DNA from: Helianthus annuus
Lineage: Eukaryota; Streptophyta; Magnoliopsida; Asterales; Asteraceae
Length of the DNA: 64,000 nt
Reading direction: 5' to 3'
NCBI RefSeq assembly: GCF_002127325.2
Contig: NC_035436.2
Span: 112,057,591 to 112,121,590, forward strand
Shown here: piece by piece, positions 21,601 through 32,175 of the stretch
Layout: each line of letters begins with the position of its first letter
Numbering within the stretch: position 1 is the first letter of the stretch
Notes under the pieces: model-generated
What the model saw: only the letters and a program-made list of their open reading frames with translations
Told to the model about the DNA's origin: nothing
Databases searched by the model: none
Made by a program: the position numbers and the translations under genes

Positions 21601-24266
21601 GGATTTTGATAGCTGTTTTTTATGTTTTTGACTTTTTGTGTCAATTTCAAGCATTTCATGTCTTTTTTAAGTGTGTTTTTGATGAATCTGATTATGAAAT
21701 TAGTTAGTATTATTATTTTTATAATATATATAATTTTTATATTTATTTATTAATACCGCCTCGGCCTTACGCCTCGAGGCTTACGCCTCGTGAGGCGAAG
21801 GGAAAACGCTTCAAAACTCGTTTCCGTTCTTTTAAACCTTGGTAGTAGGTGAATACCATGTAAATGGTCTTCTAAAGAACCTAACGGCATATACTCATAG
21901 ACCAATAATCGTTGTTCTCCTTCGGCACAATAACCGATTAACTTCACAAGATTCGGATGATCTGCCAGGCCTAACGTCAAAACTTCAACGACAAATTCCC
22001 GAATCCCTTGCAACCCGTCTGGATCCAGTTGTTTTATAGCCACAATCTGAAATTAACAGAGGTGTTCATAGCTTTAGTATATATCATAAAACAATTAGAA
22101 GGTTGTATGCATTTGAAATAGACTTTTTTTGGCTAATGGCCCACACCATTTTAAGCTAAATTACAAAAAAAAAAAAAAACAAAAACAAAAACAACATTCT
22201 TATTAAATATATTATTATCTAAAACTTTGAATAAATTATTTAGGAGATTGTATTTTTATACTAGAAAAAAACTTCAGTGATTTTCAACCTGTTTGATCCG
22301 TTCTCGTTTTAGCTAAATCATTTTTTTGGGGTCGCCTTTGAGATATAAAAAAATAATAATAAAATTGATGCATACGTCAACATTAGCCCCGCTTGCAGTA
22401 TGACATATAATGTATATATAATGTGGAAGTGCACTAATTTTAACGTTATTTTACTAATTTCGTGAAAATAACGTTAAAAGAGGGGGATGGTTAATCATGC
22501 ATCATGTGGTGGCGTTGATAGCCGAAAGACAAAAGGGTACATGCACTAATCGGCCTTTGTCCCGATTGTTGAGTGTTATGTGCCTTGTGCCAAGGCTTGA
22601 TGCAAAACTACTATCGAGCCGAGGGTCTCACTGGAAGCAGCCTCTCTATTCCTACGGGGTAGAGGTAAGGCTGTATCCTCAGACCCTACCTTAGCTTTGC
22701 TATTGATGGGATTGACTGAGTATGATGATGAATGCATACGTCAACATGACGATTGATTTTCACTAACCTGATCAGAATCTTCCAATTTTCCTTTATAAAC
22801 TTTGCCAAATCCACCCTCACCCAAGAAATAAGCCCCTTTGAAATTATCGGTTGCCTTCACTAATTGCGCGTATGTAAACGTTCTCGCTTTGTTCATAGGA
22901 CTAGAACTTTGCTCTGGAGAGGGCTTATTCTTCTCGACAACTTCATTGGAAACCGATGTTTGTATAACATTTGGTGCATTTTCCTTCTTCACTTCATTAC
23001 GTTGTTCGACTTTTATTGTATCTAAATCATATAAACGAACAAAAAAGTTCAAATGCGCTAAATGGTGAACATAAACACCAAAAAGTCAAGATTTTTAGTG
23101 TACACAAGAAGATACTTAAAGTAGTAAAGAGAAAAAACTTCATCATGATCTTTTGAAAGGAAAAAGGAGACCTAACATAATCATTACAATATTCAAATTA
23201 AAAAAACGGAGAAAAGACCAAACGAGTTCATGTGATTCACGTATCAATATTTAAAGAAAACATGACATAACTATTTCAAGGGTGTTTGGATATGCAGCTT
23301 GAAAACGATATCGAAAATCAAAATCACCTAACCAGCTACAATAAAACATATGTGCATAAGATGGTGTTTAGACATGCTTTTGGTGTATTAATTTGTAATA
23401 TTCAGTATTAATAATTGTTTTTAATGTTACACATATCCTTGTTAAAACTCAAAAAAAGTTACAATTTTCATCTCCCCCTTGATGATCAACATCTCAAAAA
23501 AAAAAAAAAAAAAAACCAAACACTAAATACTATTTCAAATAATCAATTATCTCCTCACATCCAAACATCCCCCTATCTATCTAATCATGCTCTTGAAAGT
23601 TCCTTGATAAATAAATTAATAAACTTCAAAAAAAAAAAAAAAACATTCATTACTCATTAGCATCTTTAAGATCAAAACCTCTGAAACCTTTAAAAACCCT
23701 AAAAAATCCCAATTAAAACCACCCCAAATTAAGTAATTACACCAAATATAACAACATAAATCACCAATTAAACTATCAAGATCCTCACAATCACCAATTC
23801 CCACATCAAAGATAAAAAAAAATAAATAAATAAAGTCATTACTTATTAGCAAGTTTAAGATCAAAACTCCTGAAACCTTTATAAAATCCCTAAAAAATTC
23901 CAACTAAAATCACCTCAATTTAAGTAATCACAACAAATATAACAACACTAATCACCAATTAAACCATCAAGATCCTCACAGTCACCAATACCCACATCAA
24001 AGATCAACAATTTCACCAAAAAAAATATAAACAAAAACTGAATATTAAAAAATTAGGGTCTAAAAATCCCAAAAAACCCCAATTCTCAATTCCAAATGAT
24101 CATCAACAAAAACAAGAAATTAACACAAACAAATCAGTTAATCAAACTCGTTACACATACCAGAAGCTTTTGTGTTCGATTGATCGTTGTGGGTGTTTTC
24201 GATTCGCTTGTTCTTGGATGATTTTTTGGTTGAAGAGTCTCCACCGGCACAAGGGAAACAACCCAT
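18645..24266 (-). CDS. PBS1-like receptor-like cytoplasmic kinase (RLCK VII type)
   Basis: Ser/Thr kinase that in this family relays signals from cell-surface receptors at the plasma membrane. Exons, in coding order, 24266-24161, 23021-22768, 22046-21857, 20905-20514 and 18923-18645 join in frame to 406 aa; all introns are GT-AG. The start MGCFPC gives the N-myristoylation Gly2 and palmitoylation Cys residues expected for membrane anchoring. After a Lys/Ser-rich linker (to about residue 85) the kinase begins: P-loop [16 protein letters not shown] (ATP-binding Lys), the alpha-C Glu in [19 protein letters not shown] (catalytic loop; YRD is normal for RLCK VII), DFGLAK, and [14 protein letters not shown], where the APE motif reads APD. 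Downstream come [17 protein letters not shown] and a basic tail. A (CT)n leader and TATA box lie upstream. It runs convergent to FtsZ2. Confidence 0.93.
20130..20460. other. Kinase intron 4, part without recognised element
   Basis: A/T-rich intron sequence with homopolymer runs. The full intron is 18924-20513. It also contains the AACCGG-rich stretch at 19800-20110 and a degenerate GGTACCGA-rich repeat at 19250-19380 that has relatives at 24620-24810. Confidence 0.5.
21030..21372. mobile_element. Foldback MITE in kinase intron 3
   Basis: Left end TAGTTGTTGACAGTGAATAG is mirrored by CTCTATTGACAACTATG at the right; inner parts contain AATAGCG/CGCTAT words in both orientations. Related words occur in FtsZ2 intron 2 near 13860-13940. 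Confidence 0.65.
21452..21841. mobile_element. hAT-type MITE in kinase intron 3
   Basis: The ends CATGGTTTTAAAA and TTTTAAACCTTG are inverted, followed inward by GC-rich GAGGCG/CGCCTC words. The 8-bp direct repeat GTAGTAGG flanks it at 21444-21451 and 21842-21849. Its right end is only 15 bp inside the intron from the exon 3 donor (exon end 21857). Confidence 0.85.
22384..22731 (+). mobile_element. SINE-like retroposon in kinase intron 2
   Basis: A perfect 16-bp direct repeat ATGCATACGTCAACAT (22368-22383 and 22732-22747) flanks the element, the long target duplication left by retroposition. The 3' half contains CTCTCTATTCCTACGGGG, GTAGAGGTAAGG and CAGACCCTACCTTAGC, and ends in GATGATGA. That is the pattern of Au/TS-like plant SINEs with a short simple-sequence tail. 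It is antisense to the kinase. The 5' half is unusual (see findings). Confidence 0.75.
23648..24010. repeat. ~188-bp tandem duplication in kinase intron 1
   Basis: Two units (about 23648-23835 and 23837-24010) share phrases such as TCAAGATCCTCACA, CACCAATTAAAC and CCCACATCAAAGAT. They differ at roughly one base in ten, so the duplication is old. Confidence 0.75.
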
Positions 24267-24390
24267 GCCGATTTTTATAGAAAGCTAAAGATATTATTAT
24301 TATTCATACAGTTGGTGACTGTTGTGTGTAAATGATTTATAGCAATAGATGTTTGCAGAATTGATTCGAAATGGGTCGGATTGTTCTTAG

Positions 24391-24460
24391 AGAGAGAGAG
24401 AGAGGGGAGAGAGAGAGAGAGAGTTTATTGCAGGTTTAGAGAGGGGAGAGAGAGAGTAAC
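24391..24460. repeat. (GA)n microsatellite in the kinase leader
   Basis: Runs of GAGAGA on the plus strand give a CT-rich 5' untranslated leader on the kinase strand, between the TATA box and the start codon. CT-rich leaders are common in plant genes. Confidence 0.7.
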
Positions 24461-24467
24461 AAATGGC

Positions 24468-24480
24468 GTTATATATTTTG
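24468..24480 (-). promoter_or_regulatory. TATA box of the kinase gene
   Basis: On the minus strand AAAATATATAACG lies about 205 bp upstream of the start codon and immediately before the CT-rich leader, a typical plant core promoter position. Confidence 0.5.
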
Positions 24481-24599
24481 TTTGGTATTGTTTGTTTTGG
24501 TCCTTTGAGTTTTAAGAAAAGAGTGTGAGAACCTTGGTGAGTACAAAAGTGGATGCTTTGCTCTCTAAATTGATTTGTATTGTTATTTTTACCCACAAG

Positions 24600-25289
24600 A
24601 TTTAAGAAGTTTTCACCTTGATAGGGATGAGTATGGTATTGTACCATTACCAAAAGTACAAATCTTGACAAATTATAAAAAATGGGTATTGGTACCAAAA
24701 GTGTTTGGGGTGGTACGGTATTTGAAGGTAAAAAGTGGTAAAATATTGTATCGTACTTAATCGGTGGCGAACTGAAAGTACCGATTTCGAAAAACATCAG
24801 AAATGGGTACCGAATTGGCACTGAAATTCAATTGGTAAGGTATGATTTAATACTGATTTTGAAACTTCTAGGAATCGTTGCACGAGACGTGATTAAACGT
24901 TGAAATCGGTGCGAACGAAATCTACTACAAGAATAAATGTGTGGAATCTATGTATTCGTGTTGTGTTATGCTCAGCAATGTAGATATAATGTTTTTGATT
25001 AAAATTGGGCAGCACTTCGTTACACAAGCTCTCTTTTTCAAAAGCTCCACAAAATGACAACTAACTAATCAAGTGCATGACTAGTCTATTTGTAATTGTA
25101 TGACCTTCTAGCGCAAAACTCGTACGCAAAGCAAACATGTACAACCCTTTGAAATTGTTGTGCTTGCTCACAATCTCTCGTATCATAGAATATCCTGTTG
25201 AAGAATAAAAACTACAATGTCTATCTCTGACATATTAACAATCCACATTGGATCGTAAACTCGTATCGTCCTCTAGTTATCGCTATCAT
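24600..25289. other. Intergenic DNA between kinase promoter and SIRE-like remnant
   Basis: Contains a degenerate repeat rich in GGTACCGA and GGTAAAA words at 24620-24840, related to 19250-19380. From 24841 to 25289 nothing convincing is seen; it may already be decayed 3' sequence of the SIRE-like element. Confidence 0.45.
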
Positions 25290-28200
25290 CTAACACAATC
25301 ACTGACTCCTTAGTTTTCTCATCGTAATACCACCATTAGAAAAAATCATGAATGTCTTGTTCCATTTCGTGGAATGGTATGACCGTGTAACCACATACTT
25401 CCTAGTTTCTAGATCAATTTCGATTCTTGACACTATGCGCTTCACTTGTTGTGGTTTCCAATATTTGAATCCCATTCTTGCCTGTTTCTTGATAAATCTC
25501 AGAACATGTTGATTATAACTATCCATTTCATAATTAATCAACTTGATTCTACATAACTCTTTTACATTCCACCATGGTAATGATTTAATGTCATTGATGA
25601 ACTGAAAATATTGCTCGCCATATTCTCTTCTCTTCTGATTGCAATTCTTCTAAGTTTAAGAATCCATATCCAACTGATGATATCTCCCATAGAAATTTCT
25701 TTATGTTGAGTAAAAAACTTTAATGACCTGAGCAACTTTCTTTCTGATTTCAAATCTTTGAACCACTTCGTTTTGTCAACCATGATCTCATCTTCATTAA
25801 TTACCGGAACATCTCCCTGCCTTTCTTCAACCTTGCGTTTCAGAATATCTTCAACTTCTTGAGTAAACTTCTTTGTGAAAGTAGGAAAATCTTCATTAAC
25901 GTTGTTGGCATAACGAACTTCATCATCATTAGTTATATCTTCAACTTTAACTCTATCATAGTCGTCAACGTCAACAACTGATTCATAAACGTATTCACAA
26001 ACTCTTCTTCTGGAATTCCACAGAGTTTTGCTATTTCTTCCTTTGAATAATTATGCAAAAACTCTTCTTCTTCTATATCATAGTCTTTCTTCGGAAATTG
26101 AGAAGCAACTTGATTACCAAGAACACATGTGAATGGTATTGCATATGTGATGATTCTTGTAGTTTCACCCATATAAACAATCATAGCTTGCTTCTTCTCA
26201 GTTTCAGTGCTACCAGACTCCCCTTGTCGTTTAGAACTTTTATCATCTTTCTTTGAGGTTGTCTGTTCTGGCTGATCTTTTGACTTTCCAGAATCAACTT
26301 CTTTGGTTTTTCTTGTAGATACTCCAGCACCACCTTGACTTGGATCATTGATCATCATCACTATCATCATAAAAACCCGTATCCTGATCATCATCATCAT
26401 TGTAATCTAATTTCTATTCTTCATCATCATCCTCACCTTCCTTTTGTGTATCATATAGAGCATCAACCACTTGTTTTTCTTTACTTGTAAACACTGGCTC
26501 TACATATGGTTCTTCAGTTTCTTGATTTGTTTGAGTTGGAAGATCAGCATCAGCTTTAGTTATTACTGGTACTGTATCTTGAACATTAGAAGGCTCAACA
26601 GTTTCTTTCATCTTTTCATATTCTTCATTATGCTTCTATAATTCTTCATCAATTTCACATCTTCATCAAATCACATCTTCATCAAATTTTACATTCAACT
26701 TTTATTCCAACACTTTGAAATAATCTTTGAATTTCAACAACAAGCTAGCATGAAGTGCTCTTCTTACAGTATTCTCGTCATTCTTTTTCTGTTGTTCTTC
26801 ATTTTGTTTCCTCAACCTCTCATTCTCTTCAGCAAGACTTTCCACTTTAACATTCAATAAGTTACCTTGCTTCTGTAAATCTAAGATCTTTTCATTGTTT
26901 GGTTCATTGAAATAATAGTATCTCATCTCTCCAAGAGCTTCTAAGTTTGGTTTAGGAAATCTTTGTTGTGACGATGAAGGACCCGCTTGATCTAGCTTTG
27001 ATGATGTCGGTTTTGGTGTTGATTGTGATGGTAATGATGTTGGTGTTTTGATATGGAGGTTGCGAGTCTTTTATATATCCACCACCTCTTCAATAATAGG
27101 CCTTCCTTTCTTCACATTCACTCTTTATACATTCTCAACAAGTTCATCGGCAATAGTTTCAGCAACTGGTTCATTTACTATTTCAATCATAGGCTCTTCT
27201 TCATTAGGTTCATCAATCAATCTTAAACCTGAACTCTTCTTTGCTTTCTTTGTTAATGGAGATCCAGTCTTCTTGGTTGTAGATGTGACTTTTGATTTCT
27301 TTCTTCCACCAACTTTCCTCATAACTTTTGGTATTTCAGCTTCTAGATTAAAATCTTCATCCTTTTCTTCTTCTATTGGCTTTGATTTTTCACTTTCAAC
27401 CGTTATCTTTCCACATGGAGTTCTACTATATGTCCAGTGTAATTTGGAACTTCTTCACCATTCTTTGTTTCCTCTTTATCAAATGTTGTTGAGATAACTT
27501 CTTCAACTTCTACTGCGTTACATTTACCTTTAACTTTCTCTACAGCAGCTTTTGCCTTCTTTGCCCGTGAAGGTGAACTTTGACTGTCTTCTTCTTTTTT
27601 GATTCTCTTATTTTAAGAATACATGAATTTCTTCATCGCTTCGGTTTTAGAATTAGAATTACTATCATCATTTCCCCATTTGATATTTTCTAGTGCTTTA
27701 TAATCTGTCTTCTTCAGGTGACCAAATAAACCTCTGAACTTAGGTACTTCTTATTTCTTACCTTTATATGATATCAGTCTTTCTAACGTTATGTTGTTCA
27801 TGTGTTCGAGTTCCATCTTGTCTTTTTCTTCTTATTTCAAATCTTTACATTGTGCATCAATAAACATCTGAACAAATCTTAGATACATCACCCATCTTGC
27901 TCCAACAATGTTGTTTTTTCACGTTGTTAAAGATCATCCTTGAGAAGTTGAATTTTAGATTTAGACACAAAGCGGTAATTACACTCATCAAATAGTCCGG
28001 TGCCATATCATAACCACCCTTCATGTGCCCTAACCAACGAACAACAATATGCATAAGAAACTTCTAAGGTCTAGGCACACAGCTCTTTGCATACATAGTA
28101 GCATTCAACTCTCTTTCATATCCCATTTGTTGAAAACAACATTTAACCAATCTTTCGTCAAGTGTATCTGGATCTTCTGGTGTATCCTTAAAATCTAACA

Positions 28201-28507
28201 CTTCATGAATTAGTGCCTCTGTCACCACCACCTTCTGTTTTTGAACTTTTGAATGTATTTTCGGTGGGTTTAACTGACATTCAACCTTAGCATTCTTCCA
28301 AAAATATGTTATCTAAGATTTGTATGGAATTTTGACCTCAGTTATAGCCTCGAAGATTATTGAACGTTTCAAGAAAGGCATCATATCTTTGAAAAGTTTG
28401 GCCTTCTCATCTTTTTCATCAAGCAAAGCAATGATACTATGTTTAACAACTTTATCCTCAGGTTGAATTGATCTCACCATTTTATGCAAAACAAAAATAC
28501 CATGCAT
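25290..28507 (-). pseudogene. Decayed retrotransposon ORF, probably the extra (env-like position) ORF of a SIRE-type copia element
   Basis: From an ATG at 28507 the minus strand reads MHGIFVLHKMVRSIQPEDKV, later VVVTEALIHEVLDFKDTPED, then MHIVVRWLGHMKGGYDMAPD followed by SVITALCLNLKFNFSRMIF. Further on come long Lys/Glu/Ser-rich disordered segments, a coiled-coil (26702-26926, LAEENERLRKQNEEQQKK) and a final CGIPEEEFVN block. Many stops break it. This arrangement resembles long ORFs seen in Asteraceae copia elements outside gag-pol; no catalytic domain is visible. The SIRE link is supported by UTR similarity at 30130-30460. Confidence 0.4.
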
Positions 28508-28539
28508 AAAGAATTGACCACTTTAAGATATTTGTCAAA

Positions 28540-28800
28540 AATTATCCACACGCATGAGTCATGCGTGCGTATTACTGTTTAACAAAAATGTGCACATGCA
28601 TGAGTCATGCGTGCGTATGACTGGTTTGAACTTTTGGTATCCAGCGTATAACTCATTCGTGCATATGAGTCCTACGCTGATTACTTTTTAACCAGTTTTT
28701 TAATGTCCAGCGCAAGACTCATACGCGCGTATGAATCTTGGTTAGCGCAAGACTCATACATGCATATAACTCCTACACTGATCAACAAGATCAGTTTTGA
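28540..28800. repeat. Cluster of GCATGAGTCATGC-type palindromes
   Basis: At least five related words occur: CGCATGAGTCATGCGTGCG, GCATGAGTCATGCGTGCG, ATTCGTGCATATGAGTCC, ACTCATACGCGCGTATGA and ACTCATACATGCATATAA. A looser copy lies near 29248. The core TGAGTCA is the classic GCN4/bZIP site. It sits in the leader of the minus-strand ORF. Confidence 0.65.
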
Positions 28801-29682
28801 CATGTTATCAACTTTTGTCTAAATTGTTAGTTTTGACATGTTTCATGTGCCAAAATTCATGGTTATATATCAATCATCAAAATCCAACCTTCAATTTTGA
28901 CTTTAAGAGTCAAAATCATGCCTATTTTTACCTAGGGTTTCAACCGATTCGTTCCAAGCATCAATTTCATTAAAATAGTATGTAATGTAACAACTTTTCA
29001 TATCAAAATATTCAAAATCTATCGATTAACGAAACCCCAATCCCAAATTTCTTTCACAAACCCTCTAAGACACTATTTGGTTAGATCTGGATAAGAATAA
29101 GAACTCGATGAACACACATGAGTTTTGAACATATTTTTTTTTACCTTTAGATGGTTCTAAGATATCACACAAATATAATGAAACAGATATTTGTTTTAAA
29201 TCAAAGGGATTCCCTTGTTTTTGAAAGATTTTAAAAGCTCCTTAGTGGATGACTCATGCACAAGTATGAGTCCCAGGCATTGATGACTTCCTGTATTTGA
29301 CTCATATGTTTGCGTCTTGCATTTGACTAAAGTCAAACCTTTTCAAACCTCTTTCATTCTTAGTTAAATTTCACATGTTTACGTTTAATCAAGTTCAATT
29401 TAATAACCTTGGTTTAACGTTTTCAGTCTGCAACAATCTGATTTTTAAACTTTCATTTTACCAAGTCCAAGTTAATAACCTCGGTTTTATGTTTTGTGAT
29501 GAAATTCCAATTTTAGCATTTTTCCCATTTCATTTCAAAATGATTCGACATTATGTCCAATTTATCCAGAAAATCTAGACCAGCTGTGCAATAGTTCAAT
29601 CTTTATAATTTGGGAAAAGATTTAGTATTCCAATGTCGGTTGCCGAAAATAAACTTGAAAAATTAAGTCTTTTTAATTTGAG
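28801..29682. other. Non-coding part of the SIRE-like remnant
   Basis: No ORF. The paired phrases CAAGTTCAATTTAATAACC and CCAAGTCCAAGTTAATAACC (29389-29490) resemble AAGTTCAACTTAATGACC in the SIRE UTR at 60808-60870, which ties this stretch to that family. Confidence 0.5.
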
Positions 29683-30050
29683 TTAAATGTCGTTTTAGTC
29701 CCTGTGGTTTGGGCCATTTTACTAGTTTAGTTCAAAGGTTTCATTTTTCGTCTATGGGTCCAAAAAGGTTTAACCGTTGCCATTTTAGTCCACTAGGTTA
29801 ACTTCATCCATTTTTTCTGATAACGAGAAGGGCAATTCGATCATTTTATATGTAATTCTTTTAACTAGAAGGCCATTTTGGCCATATAAAATGACCAAAT
29901 TGACTTTCTCGTTAACAAAAAAATGGATGAAGTTAACCCAGTGGACTAAAATGGCAATGGTGAAATCTTTTTGGACCCACAGGCGAAAAATGAAACCTTT
30001 GGACTAAACTGGCAAAATGGCCCAAACCACAGGGACTAAAATGACATTAA
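29683..30050. mobile_element. Foldback MITE, 368 bp
   Basis: Arms of about 165 bp are inverted: TTTTAGTCCCTGTGGTTTGG on the left and CCAAACCACAGGGACTAAAA on the right, with matching inner words (GGTTTCATTTTTCG / CGAAAAATGAAACC, AACTTCATCCATTTTTT / AAAAAATGGATGAAGTT). It interrupts the SIRE-like remnant. Confidence 0.85.
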
Positions 30051-30492
30051 TTCTTTAATTTTTACAAAGTTTATGCTAAAACATACTGAAAATCCTTTTG
30101 GAATTTGAAATGAAACAGTAAATGCAAAGAATATAAGCAAATAAACTATTTACAGACAAACTTTTTGTGAGAATCGAGCTAAAGGATCATATTCGTTATT
30201 TGAGACGTATCAGCTGCACCATTGATCTTTAAAAACACACAGTAACAAACAATTCACGTCGATTATTGGTATTGTTTATCCACTTACACTTGAACATGTT
30301 TATATCTCAGGTATTGCTTAATGTGATATGAATTAGGTAATATTAAAACTTATTAACCAACGGTTCCCACCATACGACATACTCCCGTATCAAGATATGC
30401 ACGAGAATATCATCGTACAGGTGAATATATTCAGTATATATCTATTTGGGATGATGAGAAAATTCAGTGACTCAAGTTAGTATCACTGTACA
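30051..30492 (-). repeat. SIRE-type UTR segment
   Basis: The stretch 30130-30460 resembles 61180-61450 of the SIRE element near the window end (shared AACAATTCAC.TCGATT, ATACTCCCGTATC, TACAGGTGA). It ends at 30492 where the minus-strand Tekay LTR begins. Confidence 0.6.
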
Positions 30493-32130
30493 TGTCACAC
30501 CCTGACTTTTGCGGAAGCGTATGATGTGTGACTTGTTTAATACCATTGCATTCAATGATAATAAACAACTATATGATCAAAACGATGTCCATCCATTCAT
30601 TAAGTTTAAAGTATTACAAACACCATTTATTTAAGTTTCAAATAGCACAACCTTCGACTAAGTTACCGATCAACAAAAGTGGATGACATCTAAACTTGGA
30701 ATTTACTTCTAGAGACAACCCCCGCGCCCAAGATCCAACTTGTTACCTGAAATACATGTAATTTTGGAAAACATCAACAAAAGTTGAGCGAGTTCATGCG
30801 TTTTGTGTGAGTATTGACATACTTGTAATCATTTGAGAGACTCCTTTGAAAACATGTATGAAAAGCATTTATGAACATATCAAATTAATGTTTTACAAGG
30901 ACATTAAAGCATGTGAGGACATAAGGAGCACTCGAAATGAGTAGGCTTATACCCTCGTCGATTTCCCTCGACTATGTCGAATTCCCCTTCGACTATGTCA
31001 ATTCACCTCGACTAATGTCGATTCACCTCGACTTATGTCGATTCACCTCGACTGGGACACCGAAGCACTCAAGTGGTCACAAGTACCATGAGTGGGATTC
31101 GGCCGTACCCGTTAGATCTAACCTTCGTCCCTAATTAAGAAGTAATGGCATTTCAAATTTAATCTATGCTCACATGATCTAATAGTTCATTTCATAGTCA
31201 ATTCATACCATTTAAACGTTCGTAACATGTATTCCACCCCTGAGAGTTATAAAACCGAAAACAGTTAAAGAAAAGGGGGAGCATGAACTCATTGTTTTGC
31301 GTTCTTCAATCCGACGTAACTCACGCTGCTACTAGTGTGCACGACTACCTACAACGTACTACGGTCTATTAGCCGAGCGGGTCATGCCTTGACTTTGTAT
31401 TAATTAGTGTCTTTGAGTTACGTATTTCTTATACTCGTGTATTTTGCCATGTATTTGAGTCGTATTCCGGAGTGTATTTGTATGTACACGGATGCGTATT
31501 TCCATTGTGTTTATTAAGTATCCTTATACTTAATTTTGTATTAACTTCTCCAATGTTCATGTATATTTTCAAAATACATATTTTAAGGATTACTACTTAG
31601 GAAAATTATTTATAATTTTTCCCTTGGCAAAAATATTTGTATTTTCATATAAGTTCCAAAAGTAATATATTTTCAAGTCTAACTTGATAAATATATATAA
31701 ACCTATTTTTATCTAAAAATAATGTATTTCAAGTTTTCTCAAGAAAATATATATTTTTCCCAAAAATATATATCTTCTAAAAATTCCAAGAAAATATATT
31801 TTTACTTCCAAAAATAATATATTTTCTCCTTGTCAAAAATATGATATAAATTTGCAATAATTGTAAATATCATATTTTTGTTCCTTTGATGTCCAAAATA
31901 TTATTTACCAAAATTACACTTATGAGTAAGTTTTCCAGAATATTTTGTAAGTTACATTTCTTGTTCGGTCTCGCCAATATTTTGTGTGTAACTTGTATAT
32001 TTATTCCTTGGAATTTTGGTAATATTTTGGATTGTAATTTCTTGGGTATTTTGATGAGTTATATTATTTCAAGTCCTAAAATAATATAACTAGTACACAT
32101 AATATACAAATAATCACACGAGTTGTGACA

Positions 32131-32175
<45 letters not shown>

